Below the pieces are notes generated by a model. That model did no database searches, was not told where the DNA came from, and was given only the letters and a program-made list of their open reading frames with translations. Source: Ruminococcus sp. (GTDB lineage: Bacteria; Bacillota; Clostridia; Oscillospirales; Ruminococcaceae). Taken from it: DNA of 44,509 bases. The stretch is from NCBI GenBank assembly GCA_017523285.1, contig JAFWWU010000037.1, positions 1-44,509 on the forward strand, read 5' to 3'. Positions within the stretch are counted from its first letter, which is position 1; every line of letters begins with the position of its first letter. Of this stretch, positions 11,668 to 21,100 are shown piece after piece. The position numbers and the translations under genes were made by a program.

Positions 11668-11841
11668 ATGGATATTAAATCAATAGTAAAAAGCGTAACC
11701 TTCGGAACAGCGGCAGGACTTGTTTGCTATACAGTTACTGCGGCAAGCACAGGGAAAAAGAGAAGCATCAAAAAGAATGCAGGAAAAGCACTGAAAGCCG
11801 CAGGAAATGTACTTGATGAAATCACATCAATTATAATGTAG
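11668..11841 (+). CDS. Small hypothetical protein, 57 aa
   Basis: ATG at 11668 follows GGAG (11659-11662) with 5-nt spacing, better supported than an in-frame ATG at 11650. The protein has a hydrophobic small-residue segment (VTFGTAAGLVCYTVTAA, about 9-25), then a basic stretch GKKRSIKKNAGKALKAAG and a short amphipathic end. It could be a small membrane-associated protein. No family is recognised. It is preceded by a structured leader and its 3' end overlaps ruvX convergently by 11 bp, with no terminator visible between them. Confidence 0.6.
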   Translation: MDIKSIVKSVTFGTAAGLVCYTVTAASTGKKRSIKKNAGKALKAAGNVLDEITSIIM

Positions 11842-12256
11842 CAGTATTTTTTCTGAAATCAAGATAGCTTTCAAGAATAATAGTAGCCGCAACAGCGTCT
11901 ACAACAGCTTTTCTTTTTTTACCTCTAGTATTTGTAACATTGAGGTAATTATGTGCTGAAACGGTTGTACAACGCTCGTCCCACAGTTTAACGGGACAAT
12001 TTACAAGCTTTGCCAGTTCTTCTGAAAAGAGCTGGCATTTTTCTGCTCTTTCACCGATTGTTCCGTTCATATTCTTAGGAAATCCTACAACGATTTCTTC
12101 TGCTTTATGCTCAGCAGCAAGTGCAGCTGTTTTCTGTATGCAGGTATTAAAATCTTTTTCTTCGATTACACATACAGGAGAAGCAAGCATTTCACTTTTA
12201 TCACAGCAGGCAATTCCTGTTCTTGAATCGCCGAAATCAACAGACATAATTTTCAT
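11831..12256 (-). CDS. ruvX: Putative pre-16S rRNA nuclease / Holliday-junction resolvase-like (YqgF/RuvX)
   Basis: 141 aa, normal for YqgF. RNase H-like fold with the first catalytic Asp in MSVDFGDSRTGIACCD, the middle glycine-rich region IVVGFPKNMNGTIGERAEK, and the DERCTTVSA motif. The family matures the 5' end of 16S rRNA; a Holliday-junction role was proposed earlier. It follows pyrD by 16 bp on the same strand, so it may be the last gene of the pyrK-pyrD unit. Confidence 0.92.
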   Translation of the reverse strand: MKIMSVDFGDSRTGIACCDKSEMLASPVCVIEEKDFNTCIQKTAALAAEHKAEEIVVGFPKNMNGTIGERAEKCQLFSEELAKLVNCPVKLWDERCTTVSAHNYLNVTNTRGKKRKAVVDAVAATIILESYLDFRKNTATL

Positions 12257-12272
12257 ATAAATTACCTTTCTG

Positions 12273-13184
12273 TTACCATGGCTTTACTGAGCCGATAATT
12301 TCCTTAACAGATGAAATGTTCTTGTTGTCAAGGAACTCATTCATTTCATCGATTATCTTTACAGGTGCAAACGGGTCAGTAAATATTGCCGCACCAACCT
12401 GAACAGCAGAAGCACCAGCCATCATAAGTTCGATAGCATCTTTACCGCTTGCAACACCGCCCATACCGATAACAGGGATATCAACAGCATTAGCAACCTG
12501 CCATACCATTCTTACAGCGACAGGGAAAACAGCAGGTCCTGAAAGACCTCCGACATTATTTTTAAGAATTGGTCTGCCTGTATTTACATCAATTCTCATT
12601 CCAAGAAGTGTATTGATAAGCGATACAGCGTCAGCACCTGCGGCTTCAACTGATTTTGCAATATCTGTAATACTTGTAACATTAGGTGAAAGCTTAACTA
12701 TAAGAGGTTTGCTTGTTGCTTTTCTTACCTTTGATGTGATTTCAGCGGCTGTTTCGCATGAAGTACCGAATGCAGCACCGCCCTGTTTTACATTAGGACA
12801 TGAAATATTAAGCTCAATCATATGAACATCAGTAGAATCAAGCTTTTCAGCGATAGTAACACATTCATCAATAGTAGAACCTGCAATATTTGCAAGAATA
12901 ACAGTATCCTTTGTAAGAAGATTAGGAAGCTCAACATCAATGAATTTATCAATTCCCGGATTCTGTAATCCTACAGAATTAAGCATTCCGCTTGGAGTTT
13001 CAGCAATTCTCGGAGAAAGATTGCCTGTACGCTGAGTAATTGTAGTTCCCTTTGTAGCTATACCGCCAAGCTTTGAAAGCGGAAAAAGTTCTTCATATTC
13101 TCTGCCATAGCCGAAAACACCTGATGCAGGAATAATAGGATTTTTAAAATCAACACCGCAGATTTTTACAGATAAATCAGCCAT
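12273..13184 (-). CDS. pyrD: Dihydroorotate dehydrogenase B, catalytic subunit
   Basis: 303 aa FMN enzyme that oxidises dihydroorotate to orotate, class 1B, using NAD+ through PyrK. The N-terminus VKICGVDFKNPIIPASGVFGY, the active-site Cys in ELNISCPNVKQGG, and the FMN-phosphate motif GMGGVASGKDAIELMMAGAS are all present. Its start overlaps the pyrK stop by one base (TAATG), consistent with a tight PyrD2-PyrK2 complex. Confidence 0.95.
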   Translation of the reverse strand: MADLSVKICGVDFKNPIIPASGVFGYGREYEELFPLSKLGGIATKGTTITQRTGNLSPRIAETPSGMLNSVGLQNPGIDKFIDVELPNLLTKDTVILANIAGSTIDECVTIAEKLDSTDVHMIELNISCPNVKQGGAAFGTSCETAAEITSKVRKATSKPLIVKLSPNVTSITDIAKSVEAAGADAVSLINTLLGMRIDVNTGRPILKNNVGGLSGPAVFPVAVRMVWQVANAVDIPVIGMGGVASGKDAIELMMAGASAVQVGAAIFTDPFAPVKIIDEMNEFLDNKNISSVKEIIGSVKPW

Positions 13185-13954
13185 TACCAGACAACCTCCT
13201 CAGCCTTGAATACAGGGCCTTCCTTGCATACATGTGCAAAGTATTCCTCATCATTCTTCTTTGTTTTGCAAGCACATACAAGACAAGCACCAATACCGCA
13301 GCCCATACGCTCTTCAAGTGAGATTTCACAGTAAGCACCATATTTGTCTGCAAGTTCAGAAACAGCCTTGAGCATTGGCATAGGGCCGCAAGCATATACA
13401 GCATCAACACCGCCATTTTTAAGTGTATCTTCAAGCGGAGATGTAACAAATCCCTTTATGCCCATAGTACCGTCGTCAGTACATAAAATTGTTTCAGCGC
13501 CAGAAGCTTTGAATTCATTTTGAAGAATTACAGCGTCAGCGCTTCTGAATCCTGTAATAACAGCAGCTTTATTTCCGTAATACTGTGCAAGCGGAAGCAT
13601 TGGAGGAGTCCCTATTCCGCCGCCGATTAATACAACCTTTTTGAATTCAGGGTTTAAAGTAAATCCATGACCGAGAGGTGCAAGCATATCGATTAAGGAA
13701 TCAACATTGAGCTTTGCAATTTCGGCAGTTCCTTCGCCTCTTACCTCAAAAACAATTTTTAATGTACCTTTGGATTTATTGATTTCACAGATAGAAACAG
13801 GTCTGCGTAGAGTAAATCCGTTTGCTCTGATATGAACGAACTGTCCGGGAACAGCAACTTCCGCAACCTCAGGGCAAAGAATTTCAAAGCAGTATATTTC
13901 TTTTGCGATAACGCTTTTTTTGATAATCTGAAATTTACCTTGTGTATATTTCAT
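13184..13954 (-). CDS. pyrK: Dihydroorotate dehydrogenase B, electron-transfer subunit
   Basis: 256 aa ferredoxin-reductase-like protein carrying FAD and a 2Fe-2S cluster. It passes electrons from PyrD to NAD+. RRPVSICEIN is the FAD-binding motif, VLIGGGIGTPPMLPLAQYY the NAD-binding loop, and EERMGCGIGACLVCACKTK supplies the cluster cysteines. The ATG at 13954 is preferred over 13972 because AAGGAG lies 7 bp before it and falls inside the longer version. A consensus promoter precedes it. Confidence 0.95.
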   Translation of the reverse strand: MKYTQGKFQIIKKSVIAKEIYCFEILCPEVAEVAVPGQFVHIRANGFTLRRPVSICEINKSKGTLKIVFEVRGEGTAEIAKLNVDSLIDMLAPLGHGFTLNPEFKKVVLIGGGIGTPPMLPLAQYYGNKAAVITGFRSADAVILQNEFKASGAETILCTDDGTMGIKGFVTSPLEDTLKNGGVDAVYACGPMPMLKAVSELADKYGAYCEISLEERMGCGIGACLVCACKTKKNDEEYFAHVCKEGPVFKAEEVVW

Positions 13955-13985
13955 AATGTTCTCCTTTCGCATTTACTATTATATA

Positions 13986-14014
13986 ATTATAACAGATTTG
14001 CATTTTTTTATCAA
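13986..14014 (-). promoter_or_regulatory. Promoter of pyrK-pyrD(-ruvX)
   Basis: Minus strand TTGATA (14009-14014), 17-bp spacer, TATAAT (13986-13991). No PyrR-type leader is visible between it and pyrK, so this unit may escape PyrR attenuation. Confidence 0.8.
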
Positions 14015-14092
14015 GTAAAAAAGCGAAAAGATTTGAAATTTCTGATATTAATTGAATAAACAAAGATTCTGATATAAAATTTCATTTTCTAC

Positions 14093-14121
14093 TGGACAAT
14101 ATAAAAAAAATATGATATAAT
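14093..14121 (+). promoter_or_regulatory. Promoter of the pyrR operon
   Basis: TGGACA (14093-14098), 17-bp spacer, TATAAT (14116-14121). The same TGGACA -35 word recurs in the promoter at 21409. Confidence 0.75.
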
Positions 14122-14148
14122 ATAATAAGTTTATGAGTATCCCTTTAA

Positions 14149-14262
14149 GTTAATCCTGTGAGGTTGACAAGGCGGTAACCATATATGCTTTATTACTTAG
14201 TCATAGGTATAGCTATATGCAAATTACAACGCTTATCTGTCAACACAGGTAAGCGTTTTTTT
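14149..14262 (+). promoter_or_regulatory. PyrR attenuator (binding hairpin, antiterminator, terminator)
   Basis: The PyrR-binding hairpin is GTTAATCC (14149-14156), loop TGTGA, GGTTGAC (14162-14168), matching the known UCCnGnGAGGU loop. The terminator is AACGCTTATCTGT (14228-14240) with ACAGGTAAGCGTT (14245-14257) followed by a run of T to 14262. The antiterminator is visible: CCTGTG (14155-14160) and TTGACA (14164-14169) pair with TGTCAACACAGG (14238-14249). As known for Bacillus, UMP-bound PyrR should hold the first hairpin, block the antiterminator and stop transcription. Confidence 0.92.
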
Positions 14263-14277
14263 GTAGGAGAAATTATT

Positions 14278-14808
14278 TTGAGTAAACAAAGAAGTATTAT
14301 GGACGGAGAGGCAATGCAGCGTGCCATGACAAGAATTACATACGAAATTCTTGAAAGAAATAAGGGCGCTGATGACCTTTGCATAGTCGGAGTTCTGTCA
14401 AGAGGTGTTGCTCTCGGAAAGAGAATTGCCGATAAGATTTCAGAGCTTGAAAATGTATCTGTACCTTTCGGTGCAATTGATATTACTCCGTCAAGAGATG
14501 ATATCAATAACAGCGATATCAATGATAAAACTGAAATATCATTTGATATCAGAGATAAGCGTGTTATTCTTGTTGATGATGTAATATTTACAGGCAGAAC
14601 AGCAAGAGCAGCCATTGATGCACTTATCAAGCGTGGCAGACCAAAGTCTATACAGTTTGCTGTTCTTATTGACAGAGGACATCGTGAACTACCGATAAGA
14701 CCTGATTATGTAGGGAAAAATCTCCCGACCTCAAGAGAAGAGGAGATTATTGTATCAGTCAGTGAAACTGACGGAAGCGACAGCGTTTCGATAGCTGTTG
14801 CTGAATAA
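14278..14808 (+). CDS. pyrR: Bifunctional pyr operon attenuator / uracil phosphoribosyltransferase
   Basis: 176 aa, usual length. The PRPP-binding loop reads [20 protein letters not shown] and the RNA-binding/type I PRTase core is intact ([28 protein letters not shown]). The start is TTG at 14278 with AGGAGA 7 bp upstream. A longer frame from 14185 would run through the attenuator and is rejected. It regulates its own operon through the leader. It is followed by pyrC at 15 bp. Confidence 0.95.
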   Translation: MSKQRSIMDGEAMQRAMTRITYEILERNKGADDLCIVGVLSRGVALGKRIADKISELENVSVPFGAIDITPSRDDINNSDINDKTEISFDIRDKRVILVDDVIFTGRTARAAIDALIKRGRPKSIQFAVLIDRGHRELPIRPDYVGKNLPTSREEEIIVSVSETDGSDSVSIAVAE

Positions 14809-14823
14809 ACAATGGAGGAAAAT

Positions 14824-16092
14824 ATGGATACGATACTTTTAAAAAGTATAAGAGCTGTTGATGCAGAAAATGATTTTATATCTGATATTTATATCGAGGA
14901 CGGAAAAATAAAATATGTTGCCGACAGTATTGACATGGACGCAGATATAGTCATTGACGGAACAGGACTGGCAGTTATGCCGTCATTCTTTGATATGCAT
15001 GTGCATTTCAGAGATCCTGGTTTTACGCATAAGGAAGATGTTCTTACAGGCTGTTACGCAGCACTTGCAGGCGGCGTAACGGGTGTAGTTTGTATGCCTA
15101 ATACAAACCCTGTTGCCGATAATGCCGATACAATAAAATATGTAATAAACAAGGCTGAGGGAACAGGCGTTGATGTTTATCCTGCTGGTTGTATTACAAA
15201 TGGAATGAGTGGAAGCGGTCTTTGCAACTATAAAGAGCTTATTTCGGCAGGTGTAAAAGCAATTTCAGATGACGGACGACCTGTTGAAAATGCAGAACAG
15301 ATGCGTCAGGCACTTGAAATGTCAAACGATAACGGCTTGCTTGTGATTTCTCATTGCGAGGATTTAAGCATAATAAACGGCGGTATTATGAATAAAGGAG
15401 AAATATCCGAAAAGCTCGGCGTCAAGGGAATGGACAGAGCTTCTGAGGATATGATAACAGCAAGAGAAATTATCCTTGCTGAAAGTGTAGACGCAAGAAT
15501 ACATATTGCTCATGTAAGTACAAAGGGCAGTACAGAAATAATACGTCAGTCGAAAAAAGCAGGAGTAAAGGTAACATGTGAAACCTGTCCGCACTATTTT
15601 CTTCTTACAGATGAAAAGCTTCTTGCAAGAGATGCGGATTTCAGAATGAATCCGCCCCTGAGAACTGCTGAGGATACAGAAGCTATCATAGAGGGAATTG
15701 TTGACGGCACAATAGATTGTATTGTTACCGACCATGCCCCTCACGCAGCTGAGGAAAAGGCTGATTTTGAAAAAGCTCCCAATGGCGTTGTAGGACTTGA
15801 AACATCATTTGCCGCATCACTTACAGGACTTTATCATACAGGAAAAGTAAGCCTAAATAAAATTGTACAGCTTATGTCGGTTAATCCGAGAAAGCTTCTC
15901 GGACTTGAATATATTTCGATTAAACCAAACGAAACAGCAGACCTTGTAATTGCAGATTTGAACAAGGAATGGACTGTTGAGCCGCAGATGCTTCATTCAA
16001 AATCAAAGAACACCGTATTCAAAGGAATGAAGCTTAAAGGAAAGCCAATTATGACCCTTTCTAAGGGAGAAATAAAATATAAAGAAATGTGA
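14824..16092 (+). CDS. pyrC: Dihydroorotase (class I)
   Basis: 422 aa zinc amidohydrolase that cyclises carbamoyl-aspartate to dihydroorotate. Metal ligands are seen in DMHVHFRDPG, HVSTKGS, ETCPHYF and the catalytic Asp in VTDHAPHA. The C-terminal beta domain (ISIKPNETADLVIADLN) is complete. I chose the ATG at 14824 because GGAGG at 14814-14818 fits it. The ATG at 14812 overlaps that site. Confidence 0.95.
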   Translation: MDTILLKSIRAVDAENDFISDIYIEDGKIKYVADSIDMDADIVIDGTGLAVMPSFFDMHVHFRDPGFTHKEDVLTGCYAALAGGVTGVVCMPNTNPVADNADTIKYVINKAEGTGVDVYPAGCITNGMSGSGLCNYKELISAGVKAISDDGRPVENAEQMRQALEMSNDNGLLVISHCEDLSIINGGIMNKGEISEKLGVKGMDRASEDMITAREIILAESVDARIHIAHVSTKGSTEIIRQSKKAGVKVTCETCPHYFLLTDEKLLARDADFRMNPPLRTAEDTEAIIEGIVDGTIDCIVTDHAPHAAEEKADFEKAPNGVVGLETSFAASLTGLYHTGKVSLNKIVQLMSVNPRKLLGLEYISIKPNETADLVIADLNKEWTVEPQMLHSKSKNTVFKGMKLKGKPIMTLSKGEIKYKEM

Positions 16093-16102
16093 GGAATTTG
16101 CT

Positions 16103-17026
16103 ATGTCATTTGACAGACTTATTGAGAAAATCATTGAAACTAAAAACCCTACTGTTGTAGGTCTTGACCCACGACTTGAATATGTTCCTGAATACTTACA
16201 GAAAAGATATCTTGATGATGACGGCTGGAGCCTTAAAGCTGCTTCAAGAGCTATTTTCAGCTTCAATAAGCTCATTATCGATGAAATCTGTGATATCGTA
16301 CCTGCTATAAAGCCACAGGCTGCATACTATGAAATGTACGGACATCACGGCGTAAAGACACTTGAAAGAACAATCCGTTATGCTCAGTTAAAGGGTATGT
16401 ATGTAATCACAGATGGTAAGAGAAACGACATCGGAGCTACAATGGAAGCTTATGCAACAGCACATCTCGGCTCAGTAAAAATCGGTGAAAACGAAATCGA
16501 GCCATTCGGTGCAGACGCTCTCACAGTAAACGGTTACCTCGGAACAGACGGTATTGATCCACTTCTTAAAATATGCAAGGAACGTGACAAGGGTATCTAT
16601 GTTCTCGTAAAGACTTCAAATAAATCAAGCGGAGAGCTTCAGGACAAGCTTATCGACGGAACACCAATATACGCAGTAATGGGCGATATGTGCGAAAAAT
16701 GGGGCGAAGATACTATCGGTAAATATGGTTATTCAGCAGTCGGAGCAGTTGTAGGTGCAACATATCCACAGCAGCTTGCAGAGCTCAGACAAAGACTTCC
16801 TCACACAATGTTCCTCGTTCCCGGCTATGGTGCACAGGGCGGCGGTGCAGAAGGCCTTAAGGGTGCATTTGATGATAACGGTCTTGGTGCAATTGTAAAC
16901 TCATCAAGAGCTGTAATGTGTGCATATCAGAAAGAGGGCTGTGATGAACGTGATTTTGCAAAGGCAGCTCGTCGTGAAGTTATAAGAATGAGAGACGATA
17001 TCACATCATATATCAATCTGAAATAA
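16103..17026 (+). CDS. pyrF: Orotidine-5'-phosphate decarboxylase (long subfamily)
   Basis: 307 aa, the longer bacterial subfamily 2. It converts OMP to UMP. VVGLDPRLEYVP is the substrate-binding start, KPQAAYYEMYG follows, and the catalytic Lys-Asp-Asp set is in ITDGKRNDIGATMEAYA. The phosphate loop is near FLVPGYGAQGG. ATG is 10 bp after pyrC with GAGGAA upstream. Confidence 0.95.
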   Translation: MSFDRLIEKIIETKNPTVVGLDPRLEYVPEYLQKRYLDDDGWSLKAASRAIFSFNKLIIDEICDIVPAIKPQAAYYEMYGHHGVKTLERTIRYAQLKGMYVITDGKRNDIGATMEAYATAHLGSVKIGENEIEPFGADALTVNGYLGTDGIDPLLKICKERDKGIYVLVKTSNKSSGELQDKLIDGTPIYAVMGDMCEKWGEDTIGKYGYSAVGAVVGATYPQQLAELRQRLPHTMFLVPGYGAQGGGAEGLKGAFDDNGLGAIVNSSRAVMCAYQKEGCDERDFAKAARREVIRMRDDITSYINLK

Positions 17027-17052
17027 AACATAAAGCTGAAAGGACTGGTAAA

Positions 17053-18168
17053 ATGTCGTTATTCAACCAAAGTGAAAAAGCGTATCTCATGCTTGCTGAC
17101 GGACAGATATTTGAGGGCAGAAGCTTCGGTGCAAAGGGTACTGTTATAGGAGAGGTTGTATTTACAACAGGTATGACAGGCTATCAGGAAACTCTGACCG
17201 ACCCGAGCTACTGCGGACAGATAGTAGCGCAGACCTTTCCTCTTATAGGAAATTATGGCGTTAATGACGAGGATAACGAAGCATCGGAAGCTTATGTAAG
17301 CGGATATGTTGTAAGAGAATGGTGCAATACACCATCAAATTTCAGAATGGATAAAGAGTCTGATATAAATGAATACCTTAAAAACCATAATGTTGTAGGT
17401 ATTCACAGCATAGATACAAGACGTCTTACCCGTCTTATAAGGGAAAAAGGCGTTATGAACGGAGTAATCACAACAGAAGACGTTTATTCAAAAAAAGCAG
17501 AGTTTTTAGAGCTGATTAATTCATTTTCTGCTGAAAATACTGTAATGAAAACAACAGTATCAGAGGCTGTCGAAATTACTCCTGAAAATCCGCAGTATAC
17601 AGTTGCTGTAATGGATTTCGGCTGCAAAAAATGCTTTATCAATGAGCTTCTCAAAAGAAACTGCAAGGTAGTAAGAATGCCTGCAAACACGAGTGCTGAT
17701 GAAATCAAAGCAATTTCACCAGATGGAATATTCCTTTCGAACGGTCCGGGAAATCCTGCCGCAGATAAGCAGATTATCGAAAATATAAAGGCGATGACAG
17801 AGCTTTCACTTCCGATTTTCGGAGTATCATTCGGACATCAGCTTCTTGCACTTTCACAAGGGGCAGAAACCGAAAAGCACAGCTATGGCCATAGAGGTGC
17901 AAATCAGCCTGTAATTGACCTTGCAAGCGGTAAAACCTATGTTACAGAGCAGAATCACGGTTACATTGTAAAACCAGAAAGCCTTGATGATTCATCATAC
18001 AGATTAACCCATATCAATGCAAATGATAAAACCTGCGAGGGTATAAAGTATAACAATATAAATGCATTTTCAGTTCAGTTTTATCCTGCCGCACATGGCG
18101 GACCTCTTGACACTTCATATTTATTTGATGATTTTGTAAAGAGTATGAACAGTAAGGAGGCAAAGTAA
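17053..18168 (+). CDS. carA: Carbamoyl-phosphate synthase small subunit, glutaminase triad lost
   Basis: 371 aa, full length. CarA normally hydrolyses glutamine and passes ammonia to CarB. The N-terminal domain (GEVVFTTGMTGYQETLTDPS, IDTRRLTRLIREKG) and GATase core (LSNGPGNP, QNHGY) are well conserved, but the catalytic residues are replaced. The nucleophile motif GxCxGHQ reads GVSFGHQ (Ser259, codon TCA at 17827). The His-Pro-Glu motif FSVQFHPE reads FSVQFYPAA (Tyr344 and Ala346). With Cys, His and Glu all gone, glutaminase activity is not expected. The frame is uninterrupted and coupled to carB, so this is a selected variant and not decay. I infer an ammonia-dependent enzyme, with CarA retained as a structural or allosteric partner. 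It lies in the PyrR-controlled operon. Confidence 0.93.
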   Translation: MSLFNQSEKAYLMLADGQIFEGRSFGAKGTVIGEVVFTTGMTGYQETLTDPSYCGQIVAQTFPLIGNYGVNDEDNEASEAYVSGYVVREWCNTPSNFRMDKESDINEYLKNHNVVGIHSIDTRRLTRLIREKGVMNGVITTEDVYSKKAEFLELINSFSAENTVMKTTVSEAVEITPENPQYTVAVMDFGCKKCFINELLKRNCKVVRMPANTSADEIKAISPDGIFLSNGPGNPAADKQIIENIKAMTELSLPIFGVSFGHQLLALSQGAETEKHSYGHRGANQPVIDLASGKTYVTEQNHGYIVKPESLDDSSYRLTHINANDKTCEGIKYNNINAFSVQFYPAAHGGPLDTSYLFDDFVKSMNSKEAK

Positions 18169-18169
18169 T

Positions 18170-21100
18170 ATGCCGCTCAGAAGTGATTTGAAAAAAGTTC
18201 TTGTAATCGGTTCAGGACCTATTGTAATCGGACAGGCTGCCGAATTTGACTATGCAGGAACACAGGCATGCCGTGCACTGAAACAGGAGGGACTTGAAGT
18301 TGTTCTCATCAACTCAAACCCTGCCACAATTATGACAGATAAATCAATGGCGGATAAAATCTACATTGAGCCTCTTACACTTGACGTTGTAAAAAGAATA
18401 ATTGAAATTGAAAAGCCTGACAGCGTTCTTTCTACTCTTGGCGGACAGACAGGACTTACTCTTTCAATGCAGCTTGCAGCGGAGGGATTTCTTGACGCTC
18501 ATAATGTAAAGCTTCTCGGTGCTGACCCTGAAACAATCCACAAAGCAGAGGACAGACAGGCTTTCAAGGATACAATGGAAAAAATCAATCAGCCATGTAT
18601 CCCATCAAAAGTAGTTGAAACAGTAGAGGATGCCGTTGATTTTACAGAAGTAATCGGCTATCCTGTAATTATCCGTCCTGCTTTCACACTCGGAGGAACA
18701 GGCGGCGGTATTGCCTATAACGAGGCAGAACTGCGTGAAATTTCAACAAACGGACTCAGACTTTCTCCGATTACACAGATTCTCGTTGAAAAGTGTATAA
18801 GCGGCTGGAAGGAAATTGAATTTGAAGTAATCCGTGACAGCAAGGGCAATGTTATAACAGTATGCTCAATGGAAAACCTCGACCCTGTAGGTGTTCATAC
18901 AGGCGATAGTATCGTTATTGCGCCTGCTGTAACTCTTACAACAGTTGAATTCAATATGCTAAGAAGTGCAGCACTTGAAATCGTATCTGAATTAAAGGTA
19001 GAGGGTGGCTGTAACTGTCAGTTTGCACTTAATCCCGATAGCCTTGAATATGCAGTAATCGAAGTAAACCCAAGAGTTTCACGATCATCTGCACTTGCTT
19101 CAAAGGCAACAGGCTATCCTATTGCAAAGGTTGCAACAAAAATTGCAATCGGCTATACACTTGATGAAATTCTCAATCAGGTAACAGGTAAAACATATGC
19201 CTGCTTTGAGCCGTCAATTGACTATGTAGTAATTAAGTTTCCTAAATGGGCATTTGATAAATTCGTATACGCAAAAAGAACACTCGGCACACAGATGAAA
19301 GCAACAGGCGAAGTAATGTCAATCGGTACAAGCTTTGAACAGGCACTTATGAAGGCTGTTCGTTCAATTGAGCTTGGACTTGACAGTATGAATATGCCAA
19401 AGCTTGAAAAATGCTCAACAGCAGAAATATTATCAATGCTTTCAAATGTTGACGATGAACGTTCATTCCAGGTTTACGAAGCATTGAAGCGTGGTATTTC
19501 AATTGATGAAATCCACGATATCACAAAGATTGATAAATGGTTCCTCAGTAAGTTTATGAATCTTATAAATCTTGAAAGATGGCTTGCTGACGGAGAGCTT
19601 ACAGAAGATAAATATAATATTGCAAAGCAGTATGGCTATCTTGACAGCACAATTGAAAGAATGTCAGGTCAGAAATGCCCTGCAAGAAAAAGAGCTGTAT
19701 TTAAAATGGTTGATACCTGTGCCGCTGAATTCAAGGCTGAAACTCCGTATTTCTATTCAACATTTGATGAAGAAAACGAAGCTGCTGAATTTATAGAAAG
19801 AACTGACATAGGCAAGAAAAAGGTTATCGTATTCGGCTCAGGTCCTATAAGAATAGGACAGGGTATCGAATTTGACTATTGTTCTGTTCATTGCGTATGG
19901 ACTCTTAAAGAGCTTGGCTATGAAGCTGTAATATGCAATAATAACCCTGAAACAGTTTCAACCGATTTTGATACAGGTGACAGACTTTATTTCGATCCTC
20001 TTACAAGAGAAGATGTAGAAGCTATAATCGAAACTGAAAAGCCTTATGGCGTAGTTGTTCAGTTCGGCGGACAGACAGCAATCAAGCTTACAAGACATCT
20101 TTCAGATATGGGAGTAAATATTCTCGGAACATCGGCTGACAATATAGATGCCGCAGAGGACAGAGAACGCTTTGATGAGCTTCTTGAAAAGTGCAATATC
20201 CCACGTCCTGAAGGTTTTACCGTAATGACAACAGAAGAAGCGGTTGAAGTAGCTGAAAAGCTCGGATATCCTGTACTTCTCCGTCCGTCATACGTTCTTG
20301 GCGGTCAGAATATGATTATCGCTTACTCACAGGCAGATGTAGTTGAGTATATGGGAATTATCACCCGTACAATGCTTGAAAATCCTGTTCTTATCGATAA
20401 ATATATGATGGGTACAGAAGTAGAAGTTGATGCTATATGTGACGGAAAGGATTTCCTCATCCCTGGTATTATGGAGCACGTTGAACGTGCAGGTGTCCAT
20501 TCAGGTGACTCTATTTCAGTTTATCCTGCTCAGAATTTATCTTCTTCAATCAAAAATACAATCATTGAATATACAAGACTACTTGCAACAGAGCTTAACG
20601 TAATCGGTCTTGTAAATATTCAGTATGTTGTATATAATAATCAGGTATATGTAATTGAAGTTAATCCACGTTCATCAAGAACAGTACCGTATATCAGCAA
20701 GGTTACAGGAATACCTATGGTAGATATCGCAACAAAGATAATGCTCGGCTCTACTCTTGCAGAGCTTGGCTATGAAAGCGGTCTTTATCCTGAGGGTGAC
20801 TATGTTGCTGTCAAAGTTCCTGTATTCAGCTTTGAAAAGCTTCAGGATGTTGATACAATGCTCGGACCTGAAATGAAGTCAACAGGAGAATGTCTTGGAA
20901 TTGCACACACATTTGAAGAGGCACTTCTCAAGGGACTTGTAGCCGCAGGCTACGACCTCAAAAAAGAGGGCGGAGTGCTTATTTCTGTAAGAGACAGCGA
21001 TAAGCAGGAAATAATCCCGATTGCTGATAAATTCGCTTCAATGGGCTTTGAGCTTTACGGTACAAGCGGTACAGCAAGTATGCTTAACAGAAATATGATT

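Noticed and set aside
11831-11841. Convergent overlap of the 57-aa ORF with ruvX as a sign that the small ORF is spurious
   Set aside because: Only 11 bp overlap, and the small ORF has its own well-spaced ribosome site and non-random composition, so it was kept at moderate confidence.
14185-14277. N-terminal extension of PyrR
   Set aside because: It would translate the antiterminator/terminator region. The TTG at 14278 has a well-placed AGGAGA and yields the normal protein length.
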